DNA of 64,000 nt from Harmonia axyridis (taxonomy: Eukaryota; Arthropoda; Insecta; Coleoptera; Coccinellidae). This document shows, piece after piece, positions 11,597 through 23,586 of the stretch. A model generated the notes under the pieces. It saw only the letters and a program-made list of their open reading frames with translations. It searched no databases and had not been told where the DNA came from. Made by a program: the position numbers and the translations under genes. Location: the NCBI RefSeq assembly GCF_914767665.1, contig NC_059504.1:32767720-32831719 (forward strand). Direction: 5' to 3'. Every line of letters begins with the position of its first letter. Position 1 is the stretch's first letter.

Positions 11597-12000
11597 GTTT
11601 GATTTGGTAACTAGAATGATATAATATTATTAACAAACAGATTTCACAGTTTTTCGAAATGAAACACCAAATTCAAAGCGTGAACCACCCAATTATTGCT
11701 CTTGATTTTATGGTTAAACTAGGAAAAATCCACAGTATGATGGAGATGCTGGAAATCATTTTACGACGTCAATTCATAGCTGAAACGATTACTCAATTGG
11801 TTTGGTTTGGTAACTAGAATGATATAGAAGTATCAGCAAGCCAATTTCACTGTTTTTAGAAAAAAAAAAACAAAAAGCTCAAAGCGTGAAAATATTTTAA
11901 CAAACCAATTATTTGTCTTGATTTTCTGGTAAAACTAGGAAAAAATCCACAGTATGGAAGTAATGCTGTAAAACGTTTCATGACGTCATTCAACATAGCA
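11597..12000. repeat. Direct tandem duplication, unit about 203 bp, diverged
   Basis: The sequence beginning GGTAACTAGAATGATATA occurs near 11605 and again near 11809. Parallel blocks follow in both units: TTTCAC...TTTT, CAAAGCGTGAA, CTTGATTTT.TGGT.AAACTAGG and AAATCCACAGTATG. The copies differ by substitutions and small indels, so the duplication is old. Neither unit encodes a recognisable protein. Confidence 0.75.
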
Positions 12001-12859
12001 ATTTATCTGCTAAATTTTGCCAGAAAGTAAATAGAAAAACAGTTGGAACTAGATATTTAAACATTGTTGCATACTTGTATCGGTTTGTGAACTAAATTTT
12101 TTTATAAGAAAAATTCGAGAAAAGCACTGACTTGGCGTCTGGAACTTTTGGAGCTCTCTCATTAATGGGACTCTTGCATTCTTGGAGAACATAGAACTGT
12201 ATGAAGAACTAATATGCAAGGTATTTATTATTTTGTCAATTAGTTTATCTAGATGTGGTGTTATGATGATACCATCCAAATGAAATTCGGCATGAACATT
12301 TCAGTAATTATTGTATATGTATATACAAACTAAATTTCAACCCAGTCAGATACATTCTACCGGAAATATTGGGTAATTTTTGTCGATATTCTGCTCGAAA
12401 TTTCTATGCTTATAACCACACCATCTTCATGATTTGTAGTGTTTTGACAACGAAGATACCGCACAGACATATACCGTTTTCTGAAACATTTTTCGTGATA
12501 ATTTTTTTGGATTTTAAGCAAGACAATAGTCCACAGAATCGTCACCTAGAAATGAAAAAAGCAGGCGCACTATTAATGAATTAACAGGCAAGGCCTATTG
12601 AAGGAAGTAGAAGAAAAAGCATAAGATCTAAGACGTTTCATAGAAATGGAGTCGCAATTGCACCAATTCTTGGTTCGATATTTTCATCTATTGGGAAAAT
12701 CTCGAAACACATTTGAGATGAAATAACAAACAGCAGTATAAACAAATCCAAAAGTTGAGTTTCATATCATGATCACGTACAGGCTCACGCCTCCGTGATT
12801 ACTGTTTATACCTGTAGGTGGTTCACAGAATAATCTATATGCATTATTAATATTATTAT
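12001..12859. other. Unassigned interval
   Basis: No feature recognised. Short frames overlap on both strands (12357-12584). Confidence 0.35.
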
Positions 12860-13530
12860 ATTCCGGGTGAGTATACAGGATTAGTCCATAATGTGTTTCG
12901 AGCTTTCTGATGAGGGTGATAGTACATTGAAAAATAGGTATAGTTTGATGAATAAACTTATGACCTAAAATGTATATCAAAGGAGATATATCATTCCAAA
13001 CTTTATAATATAAAAAAATTTCTCCGGAAAACTTCTCAACGGTGAATGACAAACAGATTGAAATTTCGTGCATAAATGTATGTTGTTAAAATAAATTTTG
13101 TCATTACACTTCTACATTCCTGATATTGTTATAAAGGGTTTTCAAAGGGGTAATGACTTCTTTCATAGTATTCGTTTTGGTGAAAAAATAGAAGCATCAA
13201 AAAATTGATACGTTTTTGAGATATTTGAGTTTTTGTAGTCACATGATGTCAGCAGATTCATTCATCGCGAGATTCATCGATAACGATATTTTAGCAAACC
13301 ATGAACAATTTCTTAATTTTGTCGATAATATAAACTTTCTGTTTGAATAAAAATAAAAGTCAGAAATTTTTTTCAGTAGGAGGGAATTTTCTCAATTTTA
13401 TCAACTTTGGAAGGATATATCTCCTTCAATATGCATTTTGGGCCATAAGTTTATTCATCAAACATTAGTTATTTTTCAATGTACTATTACCCCCAGAAAG
13501 CTCGGTAAACATTTTTGACTCGCCCTGTAT
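12860..13530. mobile_element. TIR element (about 670 bp), CAGGGCGAGT-type ends
   Basis: Arms of about 120-140 bp are related as imperfect reverse complements. The left arm around 12890-12985 shares TACATTGAAAAATA, GTTTGATGAATAAACTTATG and GGAGATATAT with the complement of 13420-13500. The right terminus reads ACTCGCCCTGTATA. The left terminus CCGGGTGAGT carries an insertion relative to it. There is no coding sequence in the core. The ends resemble, but are not identical to, the TACAGGGTG group. Confidence 0.6.
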
Positions 13531-14500
13531 AAAGCAATTTTGCAACAAAAAGAATTTCAAGAATTGTTTCTAGAACTCTGAATAATTAATAGGAATCGAT
13601 ATCTAATCAAAATACATAATATCGATGAATACCGACTGTTACAGTTTTTTCATTTGTTTTTTATTCAAATTACTTCTTCATTTTTCAATGCGTTTCAAAT
13701 TCGAAGAAAACATCGTAATTGAATTTCTTGGAAATGTCATCCGAAAAAAAACACCATCAAAGTATAAATTTTTCACCGTTTGATTTACCAAGTTCCGATG
13801 ACCTCAGAAAGTTCCCAGTATTGTATATTACTGAAAAGTGTCAGTTCACGTTTGTCCTAATCCAGTTTTCAGTATTTACCCAGTTGAGCACACCATCGTG
13901 CGACGTAGATTTACAATTTTTCTGTACGCAAACACGATCTCTTTTGTCTGAGACACGATGAACCTCTTGTTGTTTGTACATCTCGTACTTGAAAACGACG
14001 GGATGTCGTCTAATATAACTGACGGCTCGAATTTTTCCTTATAATTCATTCGCTCCAGTTGTAAACGCGTCATTCAATGATGATGGGTAAGGACATTTTT
14101 GGTTTCGTTGAGTTCACCATCTAAATAGTAATGACCGTTACGCGATCATTATTCCTTCTTGCTATTGACGCAAAAGCATATCTGAATTTTTTTGTGCTAT
14201 TTCAAGCAGCTAAGATGTACGATATCTACACATTGTTTATTTGCATATTTCCGAATTTCGGATAAAACGTATTCTGATGGCTAGACTTCTCCAATTATTG
14301 AGTTAGTTTTCAACGTGGGATATGATTTTTATCTATCCTGTCACTCTTTTTCTTTCACGATGCTAATACTGTTGTATTTCTCCTCCATATCATAATGGGA
14401 ATGGATTTTCAATTTTTGATTCATGGTTCCTATAAATATGTATTTTTTTCTTTCTCTTTGGTGTATGAAACGCTGTTGTAACATTTGCATGTATCGTGCT
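13531..14500. other. Unassigned interval
   Basis: Nothing recognised. The frame 13719-13961 (80 codons) has no known motif. Confidence 0.35.
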
Positions 14501-14542
14501 ACACTGGCTAAGTTTAGCCTTAGGCTATAACTTAGCCAGTGT
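14501..14542. repeat. 42-nt near-perfect palindrome
   Basis: ACACTGGCTAAGTT is followed by a TAGCC-TTA-GGCTA inner hairpin, then the complement AACTTAGCCAGTGT. It would form a stem of about 19 bp with a 3-base loop and one unpaired base. It stands alone, with no flanking element seen. Confidence 0.7.
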
Positions 14543-17500
14543 TTTAGTGAAAAAGAAAAAATAAACACGTTTATTATTATTATTTTGAAGATCGTTTAAG
14601 AGCCTCAATTTTGTTTGCATCTAAAGTTACTGGTGGATCTCAAGAGATTTCTTTTTCAATGACCATTTTCCTTTCACATTTTCAAATCACAAAAAAATTG
14701 TCGATCATCGAACATATCGACCTACTCGGTTCAATTTTAGATAGCCACTTTCGTTTCCACTAATTGTATCGACTGATATTTACGAGTTTTTCAATCCGAA
14801 ATTTCACTGAACCGGATTCACTAGCATAATTGTACTTGGAAAAAACACAGGAAACACTAAATATTAATGACCAAGATCGAAGTTAGTTAGAAATAGTGGG
14901 CGTCGAACATATTTCTGGATGTCCAATGATCTTATTCATGAAACAAAAATTCTTGGCACCGATGAACATTTCCTCAGCTGATACTTTTCAGAATCGCACT
15001 GGGAATAGTTCAAGGAGTCGGACTATCTCCGTTACCTCTTGATTTCGAAATATGCGCCCTTGAAACCGTTCCGTAATTTATGGAATTCTTTATTTTCGGA
15101 ATATTTCATGAGATGCACCATTCGGTAGGATCATCTTGAATTCCAATAATTTGTATTTTAATATCCCGCTGTAGATTTGAATCCATTTTCCGTTCATAAT
15201 TTTCAATGATGGAAATATCGACATCGTTCAACAGAATATACTATGTCCATTTTACGTGGAACATAACTTATTGCACAAATATATTCGATATATGAATTTT
15301 GGAACATAAAAAAAATTCTCGAAAAGTATGTGAAACTTTTAACAATACAAGAATTAATTTCAAAGCAGAGATTATTAATAATTTCTTCAGGATATTGTAC
15401 ATTGAATAAGAAAACCATAATTCTCATTTTACATAAAATTGATTTCCAATTAACCAACGTAAACAAACGGAGAGGTAACACATATTATATTTGACTTAGT
15501 GATATTAAAAGCAGATATGTGAATGAATTGATAAAAAAATAATTAAAACCAATTCGTAACTATAAATAGAGTGAGAAGTGTAAAATCTACCTCCTCGATC
15601 ATAAGTAGACACCGGAAATAAATCTTTATGTTATGAAATTCGTTCCATAAGATTGCTATGGAATGTGGTAATATTTTCTTTATCTGGAATCTTTGGTAGA
15701 ATGTATCGTAATGTAAAATGAAACATTATGACTATTACGATTATACAGAGAGGTCAACGAGTAACTGTACATAGTTTCATGGTGAATAGATTCAGTGTAT
15801 TTCAACCGTTCAACGAATTATTTTCAAATTGACAGTCACTGCCATCTCGGGTCATAAAACTATTTGTATGAAACACACAAAAAAAGTGCAGATAAGGAGT
15901 TAGCTCTTTTAATTTTGGGTCAAATCATAGAGTAATTAACATAGATAGACGATGTGTACGCAATTTTTACATGTCCCCAACATGGTTGGATTACGTTGTC
16001 CGATTGTAATATATTTATTTGAGTCATTCCCGATTAAATATGTAAATTTGAATATTTGGAATCCGATATTTTTACTAATTGTCGAATTTATAATAAGCAG
16101 AATATTTATTATTTTCTGTATCTACCTACTGAAATCCAAGGTTTTGCTCTCCTATTGTCATCGGTTGTTTCACGTCTTTTGGCGCGCCTGAAGTTTGTTT
16201 TATAAATTTCTGATATATTTAGGTATTTATTTCAATATATTTTGAGTTATTATGAAACATTGATTCACTATCGGGCATAAAAGGTGCGTTTTTGTGGAGA
16301 AAGTCGCGAATTGAGTGAAATATAAATAGTATCACTGAAATGTTTTCATTTACGCGCGCTTCATGTTAAATTTGATAGCTCATGTTGGGGACAAAATTTG
16401 CTTACTTAAAATGACATATGCTCCCTCCATCAATGTTTATTACTCTGAGGGTCTAATAAAACCCTATGTAGTGAAATATCAATTAATCGTGAATTTATCT
16501 AAATTATCTAATTCTTAGATTTATCCATGGAATGGATATACTATAACCTTCATGGAGTTTTTTCTCGAAAGTAAATAACACTTAACATTTTTGAGCACCA
16601 CTACCGCACTGAATAGTGAATATTGTGGTGAAACCTTCCTTAAATCGAAATAATCGATAAAGAGTAATCGAGAAGGCATGAAATTTTCTCAAATAGATCA
16701 AAATCTCTAGTTCCTTGAAACTTCCAGTTTTTAATTTTCCTATCTCAACAACATTATATCCCCATCAACCCAAATCAAATGCATAGTGGTGCCAAGACGG
16801 AAGCTGACTTCCGTGACATATTTCGAATATGTGAACAGAAAGAGTTAGGCATTTGGAAAGTTTAGATGTGTGCTTGCTACTTCTCTATTCATAACTCGTT
16901 TTAATGCATGGAAGTTATTCCGAACAAGTTTAAAGCCGAATAACCGTGACAGATGAATCGACATAACACAATAGATCCGAAGAGCCACGCGATATGAGTC
17001 TATGGGATGTTGAGGTCAAGGTTCGAAGAAGAAAGCAGCAGCAGTTACCATGTGCATCATGATGAGAAGCGTCATATTTAAATTCCAGAATTCATCTGTT
17101 CTTTGGTGTTGTTACACCAAAGACAGAATTTGGAAGTTTTGGGCTTTGCCGGATTTGAATATTTGACAGAAATATAGTCTATTCCTTAATTAGAGGTGCA
17201 AATGAAAATGAGAGATTCTTCGGATAATTTTAAGGAGAAAAAGTACTATAAACATGGACCCGAAAACGCTTTGTTTTCGAGATACTGTGTGTTGAGGTTT
17301 TTTTTCAGTTTTTTTCTCATAACATCTGCAAAACACAAAATATTCAACTGAAATTTGGCATAGACATTGCAATTTAGAGTTCACATCACGTGATCTGCCA
17401 AATTTCTATTGCAGAACTTTTTTTGGTTGACCATTGATGGTTTACAAAAAAAATTGTAATCTGCGATCATATAAAATACAAAAATTACTGAAAAAAAAAG

Positions 17501-18254
17501 TTTTAGAATTTGTCGAATATCTCGAACACTCATTCTTCAGAAACGACCTGTAATTTGGTAAATAATCAAGATTTCTATAATCTGTTTTCTGATATTTTAT
17601 TATTTCGACAAAAGAGATCGTAGTCCTTGAGATTTTTTCCGCAAGTTCCATATTTCTTGATTTCATACTGGACCAACCTACTTACATTCAGCCTCTAATA
17701 TTTATATATCAGTGATTGTCAAGTGAAATAAACTTTCGTTTTAAATTCCTAAGAAAAAACGTAAATTATGAAAATTTCCGAGGAGATTGAATTTTTCATA
17801 ATTTCTCAAAAACAACAAATCAGAGAAATTTTTTTATTTTAATTTTTTAATTTTTATTATTCTTTTTGAGGAAACACCTATTCAACCTGAAAATATTCAA
17901 TCATTTTAATTCAAAATTGTAGGATATTACGAGATCATCATCACGTGTAAATAATTAACAAACAGTGTTTCGAAAGCTCGAGCATTCTGAATTCAGCATT
18001 TTCCTTAATGCACAGTAAACCCATAGAACAAGCAAACATTTCAAATGTCTTTTTTATGATGAAATCTTCTATGCAATTTCATTTAGAATTTGTACGTGAG
18101 AAAATAATTGTGTGGTAAACAAAACATGCATTAGCTTAAGAATGCAATAATTGTTACGATAAGAACGATAAAATATGTTTTATTCGAAGGGTTTTGAATT
18201 GCAAAATTGACGATGTCCTTTATTGTTACAAATTGTATTGATTGGCTATAGGCA
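14543..18254. other. Long unassigned AT-rich interval
   Basis: I see no gene family, RNA gene or long repeat here. The only structures noted are a 9-bp-stem palindrome at 17101-17122 (CTTTGGTGT-TGTT-ACACCAAAG) and simple A/T runs. The open frames at 15203-15481 and 15952-16191 show no recognisable domain. Confidence 0.35.
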
Positions 18255-18935
18255 TAAAATATTGAATTGGTATTTTAAATTTCATTGGGTGCTTGAAAAA
18301 CAACGTTTTTTGGTTGACGATTTTTCGCATAGGATTTTCTTTAGCGACGAAACACATTTATATGTAAACAAGCAAAATCGCATACGAGGCAGAGAAAATC
18401 CTCATATAACTGCTTGGAAACTATAAAAAAAACACTTTATGCTGTGCAATTTGGTATGATGGAGTGATTGGCTTGTACTCTTTTCAAAATGAAGAAGGTA
18501 TTCCTCAAACCGTCAATTCTCATTGCTATAACCAAAAATAATTGCCAATTGTTTTTTGACCTGAAAATTATGATATGGAATTGAAAGAGATGTACTTCCA
18601 ACAAGATGGTATACAGCAAACCACATTTCCACATTTCCTAGGAGGTGTATTTTCTCGTTTCCACGATGTGAATTGGCCACCGAGATCTTGTGATTTATCG
18701 CCTTGGGATTTTTTTTTTTGAGAGATAATGCGAAGGATAGTGTTAATTCCTATAATCTTCAGATTATTCAAGACCTGAAAACTAACCTCCATCAGGTTAT
18801 TGGTGAGATGTTGCTCGAAATGTGCTGGCGAGTAATCAATTATTGCCTCACAAGTATCGAGTCCTGTAAGAGATCACACGAAGGACAATTAATGATGTTT
18901 TCTAATATACATAATAGAAAAAAAATCCAACCAAT
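18255..18935 (+). pseudogene. Tc1/mariner-type transposase relic, copy 3
   Basis: An open stretch near 18318-18400 reads DFSHRIFFSDETHLYVNKQN, then a RENPH-like block. SDE-H carries the first catalytic aspartate and VNKQN is typical of this family. Near 18595-18715, in other frames, QQDG is followed by RFHDVNWPPRSCDLSPWDFF, the region that holds the second and third catalytic acidic residues. In-frame stops and frame changes separate the blocks. The helix-turn-helix domain to the left is not recognisable. This is the copy that best preserves the catalytic core of the family here. Confidence 0.75.
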
Positions 18936-20034
18936 ATATTGAAATGAAAGTTTGATGGAGATTCTAAATGATAGTGAATTTTCTTCATGTTTACTTTCGG
19001 AACCTCAAAATGGATTACCCTTCACCAGAATCGAAATTATTAACTCAAGCAAATTCTATAATTTCCTTTGTGTTCATCATTTTTAGCACAAAATCACAAC
19101 CAATGTGGTGGAAGAATGTACTAAACCCAGAAGATAACTGAAAGAATTCTCCATTCCAATAATTCGAATTATCTCCGATCTCCCCAAATTGGCAACATAT
19201 TTGATTAATTCACAACAGGTGTGGCATTTCTCATTCACAAATCCTTTAACATACACATGTTTCTTCCTCAATTCATTAAAAAATTCCCCCTTGAAATCAA
19301 AAATATAGTTCTCACTCTGTGGAAACTGAAATTACATCATATATTATGAATTCGAAATGAATAAACAAATTCACGAACAAAGAGAACAACCTACATGATA
19401 ACGTCGTTCCTTGTAGGTATATCCTGATCTGTTTTTGAAAAGTTGGTTCTTTGTCTCGTTCCAAGGTCCTGACGTCATCGTTGAAACGCGATGAATTTGA
19501 ATTTTTTACAACGCTCCAGGTTTGCCTTTTTGCTAATATTCAAAGCACGAACACGGGTTCCTAAAATCGTGGGCTGTTTTTCAGAACGGCTAATTAGTTC
19601 CTCTACCATGATTTATTTCATACATGACAAGAGACTGATTGTGTCTCGTGAAAAATGATGAATTCGCTGAACAAACGAGCTAGAAATGGTGACATTCAGA
19701 GGATGAATTATAAAGTTTTTTGCTTGACTGATTCATCGTGTTCTCACTGTTCTCTAACTATGAGGATCCACTATCCGATTTTGGTACCAGATTTCAATCA
19801 AATAGCTGTGATAGTTTTCGATACAATTGTAGGCGAACGAAATTTTCAATTCACTTTTTGGTTTCTACACTTTTCAAAAGTTGAACTAAAAAAATAGTTT
19901 AAAACAGTTTTTTCCCTCGAATGATTCAAAAGGTTCATCATAAAAAAACTCAAATCAGACAGTTTATTCTTTTCATAAAAAAAAGACTGATTTTGTTTGA
20001 AAATAATTTTTTGCATGTAACGAACCAAATATAC
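18936..20034. other. Unassigned interval
   Basis: No feature called. A minus-strand frame at 19083-19330 was considered as a possible exon and not accepted. Confidence 0.35.
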
Positions 20035-20440
20035 GAGGTTATCTAATGAGAATTTTGAATAGCCCACTATCTTCGTAGCTGTCACTTTTGAAGCTGACAT
20101 CTTTCAACAATTGACAAGTGAAAACTACTTCATTACTAAAAATGGAAGCTACAAGCTCTAACGATGCACTAAAATTGTTAAAATTAACTACAAAAATGGT
20201 GCACAGTTCGCAGCAATACTAAAGCATTTTTGAGTAGTTTAGTCGTGAAGCACCTTCTCGGCGGGCAATAATGAAACTGGTGGAAAAATTTGAGTTGTTG
20301 GGACAAGTTATGGATGTGAAGAATGGAAACGGTGTGCATCGCTCAAGAACAACTGAGAATATTGCTGCTCTAGCCCATAGTGGTGACGAAAACTCAGATT
20401 TGTCGATTCTTCGTCAATCTTGGGAATTATACTATGATTG
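20035..20440 (+). pseudogene. Tc1/mariner-type transposase relic, copy 4 (5' part only)
   Basis: The leader near 20060-20150 (AGCTGTCACTTTTGAAGCTGAC, then ACTACTTCATTACTAAAAATGGA) is closely similar to those at 8.60 and 49.12 kb. The segment that follows (GTCGTGAAGCACCTTCTCGG, ATGAAACTGGTGGAAAAATTTGAG, then AACTGAGAATATTGCTGCT) corresponds to the N-terminal DNA-binding region. Homology ends near 20430, so the catalytic part is gone. Confidence 0.65.
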
Positions 20441-20859
20441 ATGATTTTTTATGACTTTTCGATCCTCCAACTTCAAAATTGTGAACTTCTACAGAAAATC
20501 TTCAACGCTAATCCAGAATATCTCGAAAACATGGATTACTATGGATTTAAAAATTTCGTGGGAATGAAATATTTCATGTATCTTGTTTATTCATCGGTGA
20601 GTAATGATGAATTAAATTCTCTTTTGTTAACTATTCGGACCTATAACGATGAATGATATAGGTTTCGTCATTTCTGTCAGTTGCATCACTTTGAATTCTT
20701 AAAAAGTTTCATAATGGGTCAAAACTTTGATGAATATTTATGATGTGAAGTTCAAATTGTTGCGATGTCCGAATTGAAAATATTTGCCAATATAAGTAGA
20801 TATGTACCCATGAACTGTTGAGTGACCGCACCGCAATTCTTCAAACAGGAAATTCCTAG
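20441..20859. other. Unassigned interval
   Basis: Contains one 72-codon plus-strand frame (20438-20656) without a recognisable domain. Confidence 0.3.
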
Positions 20860-21157
20860 CGATTCACCCGTCAGGAGAGTTGAATCGACTCCTGCCCACC
20901 GCAGATTCCAGGAGCTCCCTGACCCGGGAAGCTGAAAGATGTCGAAGGGTTCCTGTCCAGGGTAACGGACGAAGCCGTGTGGAAAGCAGCTCAAGAATTC
21001 TCCCACCGTAGCTCTGCGGATCGTAGAAAGCGATCAAAGGCCGTCTCCCCCGCGTCACGGAGGAACCCATGAATGATTGTGAATTTGAGGAATAGGAATA
21101 TAGAGCCGCTAACTGAGGTTCGTCAGGGCGTGTCTGGAGTGGATATCAACGAAAACT
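20860..21157 (+). pseudogene. Probable upstream fragment of a PD-(D/E)XK retrotransposon, rearranged
   Basis: This stretch is clearly more GC-rich than its surroundings. One frame near 20930-21065 reads LKDVEGFLSRVTDEAVWKAA, then a basic serine/arginine-rich segment. This resembles the linker before the reverse transcriptase in R2-like proteins. It is followed, after a short non-matching stretch, by the C-terminal end of the same class of protein at 21158. The reverse transcriptase between them is missing, so I infer an internal deletion. The linker assignment rests on general character only. Confidence 0.35.
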
Positions 21158-21427
21158 ATTCCAATTATCATCTCAACAACTGGAATAGTACCCAAAACTC
21201 TCAAGAGGAATATCAAGCAATTGGGACTTGGTGAGTATATATGTAATATAATGCAAAAAGCTGTTTTTTTAGGTGCTGCAAGGACGGTGAGAAAATTCCC
21301 AGGAAGCGAAGGACAGGTCCAAGGATCACCTGTAAGAGGACCAGAAGTTCGACGAGAAGCAGGGGGACAACAAGAACCGGACACGACCGAGCTCTTCCCT
21401 TCTGATATTTTAAATATTTGGTATTGA
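21158..21427 (+). CDS. C-terminal end of a PD-(D/E)XK-type non-LTR retrotransposon protein
   Basis: The open frame reads IPIIISTTGIVPKTLKRN, then IKQLGLGEYICNIMQKAVFL and AARTVRKF, ending in TGA at 21425-21427. The I-P-I-I-S-T-G-I-P motif followed by LK-N-LG, then QKAV-L-T-x-x-RKF, is the stretch C-terminal to the restriction-like endonuclease. Compare IIPLIITANGLV...MQKAVILGT in the protein at 2-601. The conserved RPD...D endonuclease core itself is absent here. The last 30 residues (Gly/Pro/Glu-rich) are not shared with the 5'-edge copy, so this is a different subfamily. Confidence 0.65.
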   Translation: MPIIISTTGIVPKTLKRNIKQLGLGEYICNIMQKAVFLGAARTVRKFPGSEGQVQGSPVRGPEVRREAGGQQEPDTTELFPSDILNIWY

Positions 21428-21484
21428 GTGAACGTTCCTCTTAACAGGGAGTGAGAAGCCGACGGCGCGTATAGGCAAAACTCG
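21428..21484 (+). other. 3' UTR of this retrotransposon subfamily
   Basis: The segment GAGTGAACGTTCCTC...GGGAGTGAGAAGCCGACGGC...GGCAAAACTCGGGATAA is matched by minus-strand copies at 61.30-61.43 kb and, more loosely, near 42.59-42.76 kb. That marks a mobile 3' end. It runs into (TA)n. Confidence 0.65.
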
Positions 21485-21493
21485 GGATAATAA

Positions 21494-21547
<54 letters not shown>
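21485..21547. repeat. (TA)n microsatellite
   Basis: A TA tract between the retrotransposon 3' end and hairpin element A copy 2. Confidence 0.95.
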
Positions 21548-21551
<4 letters not shown>

Positions 21552-22086
21552 ATCATGTTATTTACCTGCTTTTTAATAGTCAATAGTATTTTCTTTATTT
21601 GGAAGTGTCAGGTTTTTAATGAAGTTGTTTAGTTCATATAAAAAAATATATAATTATACGTTTCGGAGACACTCTCCTTCTTCAGTAAAAATGACTCATC
21701 TGATAGTTTACAATATGAAATATTAATTAAAATTGAGCCTGTAAAAAAACACAAACATTTAAAATATTTAAATGTAAATTAATTTAAATTTTAAATGTTT
21801 GTGTTTTTTTACAGGCTCAATTTTAATTAATATTTCATATTGTAAACTATCAGATGTAAAAAAACACAAACATTTAAAATATTTAAATGTAAATTAATTT
21901 AAATTTTAAATGTTTGTGTTTTTTTACAGGCTCAATTTTAATTAATATTTCATATTGTAAACTATCAGATGAGTCATTTTTACTGAAGAAGGAGAGTGTC
22001 TCCGAAACGTATAATTATATATTTTTTTATATGAACTAAACAACTTCATTAAAAACCTGACACTTCCAAATAAAGAAAATACTATT

Positions 22087-22091
<5 letters not shown>
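21548..22091. mobile_element. Hairpin element A, copy 2, with expanded palindromic core
   Basis: The outer arms match copy 1 at 6.1-6.4 kb, including CTGAAGA (21983), a GGAGA-GTG-TCTCC hairpin and GAAA (22004). The left side carries the TGATCATG...TTTTTAAT extension and the right side does not, the reverse of copy 1. In place of the 7-bp spacer there is an AT-rich inner palindrome built on GCCTGTAAAAAAACACAAAC and its complement. Part of it (about 21857-21970) is duplicated in tandem. (TA)n flanks both sides. No coding potential. Confidence 0.6.

Positions 22092-22135
<44 letters not shown>
22092..22135. repeat. (TA)n microsatellite
   Basis: Uninterrupted TA tract joining hairpin element A to the foldback on its right. 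Confidence 0.95.
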
Positions 22136-22140
<5 letters not shown>

Positions 22141-23586
22141 GGTGGCCACTTTTTCAATGGGATTGTATTGGTAACTTTTAAACCATAAGAGTTAGAAGGT
22201 CGGTTAAATAGAGAAAAAGTTGCATGCATAGAAGCATTATCAAGCAGTTCAAACAAATCGAGATTATCAGGGCCGGTTATTGAGATATCATAAGAAAAGT
22301 AAATTCTGTCATTTTGATTTTTCTTTTTTTCCCACTTTATTTCAAATATTATCAAAAAATGTTACAGGAATTTTTTATTCGACAGTAAATTGTTCTCAAT
22401 TTGACGTAAACAGATTTTTTATCCAACGTTTCGTGCACTCTGGGCCACCCTCAACCTCATTTTTTTCAATACGGACCTGTATATTTTATAACACTTTTCG
22501 AAATAACTTTTAACGCTGAATTCAACGATATATCATACAATGTCATTCAAAGTTGATTTTCAGATGATTTAGAACCTTATCCAAATTTCTTTGGATCGGA
22601 TCTATATTACATTTAGGTACCTTTAGTTTAATTAACAACATGCAATACATTGCGATGAGAAAATCATCTTACTCATCTTGAACTAAATGGAACATATCAG
22701 AATCAAATCAAGAAACAAGTAATAATTATTTACATATTTCAATTCATAATAATTAAACGAATTATCATTTAATGAAAGAAAAATCGAATGATTATTCGAA
22801 AGTAAATAAATATGAATGAAGTAAGTGTTCGAAATGTCCACCATTTTGTAAAATGCACTTAACGGTTCTGGAACCCATTCTTTGATTATACATTTGCTTA
22901 TTTCGTGTTCTTGAATACCATCCAATACATTCTCAATCTCGCGAGAAATCACTATTGTTGGATTTGTCATTTATTGCTTTGAAACAAATTATAGAATCGA
23001 ACTTTATTTTGATATCATTACGATATAAGTTTTGCAAGGCTTGGTATTCAAATTTGAAATCATTGTATTCGCGTCTCTTGACTATTTTATTAACAGCAGT
23101 TTTTGATAAATTGCATTCACTACAGATCCGACCCAAAGAAAATTGGATAAGGGTCAAAATCACCTGAAAATCAACTTTGAATGACATTGTATGATATATC
23201 GTTGAATTCGGCGTTAAAAGTTATTTCGAAAAGTGTCATAAAATATACAGGTCCGTATTGAAAAAAATGAGGTTGAGGGTGGCCCAGAGAGTACGAAACG
23301 TTGGATATAAAATATGATTACGTCAAATTGAGAACAATTTACTGTCGAATAAAAAATTCCTGTAACATTTTTTGATGATATTTGAAATAAAGTGGGAAAA
23401 AAAGAAAAATCAAAATGACAAAATTTACTTTTCTTATGATATCTCAATAACCGGCCCTGATAATCTCGATTTGTTTGAACTGTTTGATAATGCTTCTATG
23501 CATGCAACTTTTTCTCCATTTGACCGACCTTCTAACTATTATGGTTTAAAAGTTACCAATACAATCCCATTGAAAAAGTGGCCACC

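Noticed and set aside
19083..19330. Minus-strand frame (FNELRKKHVYVKGF..., CHTCCEL) preceded by an AG acceptor-like site
   Set aside because: A single short frame with no recognised family, no clear donor and no partner exon. RNA evidence would be needed.
20752..21384. Minus-strand frames of 68-91 codons in the GC-rich stretch
   Set aside because: They are shadows of the plus-strand retrotransposon coding sequence, whose frame carries recognisable motifs.
22280..23447. Pairs of near-identical 77- and 88-codon frames at 22089-22513 and 23214-23623
   Set aside because: These are inverted arms of the 22.1-23.6 kb foldback, not genes.
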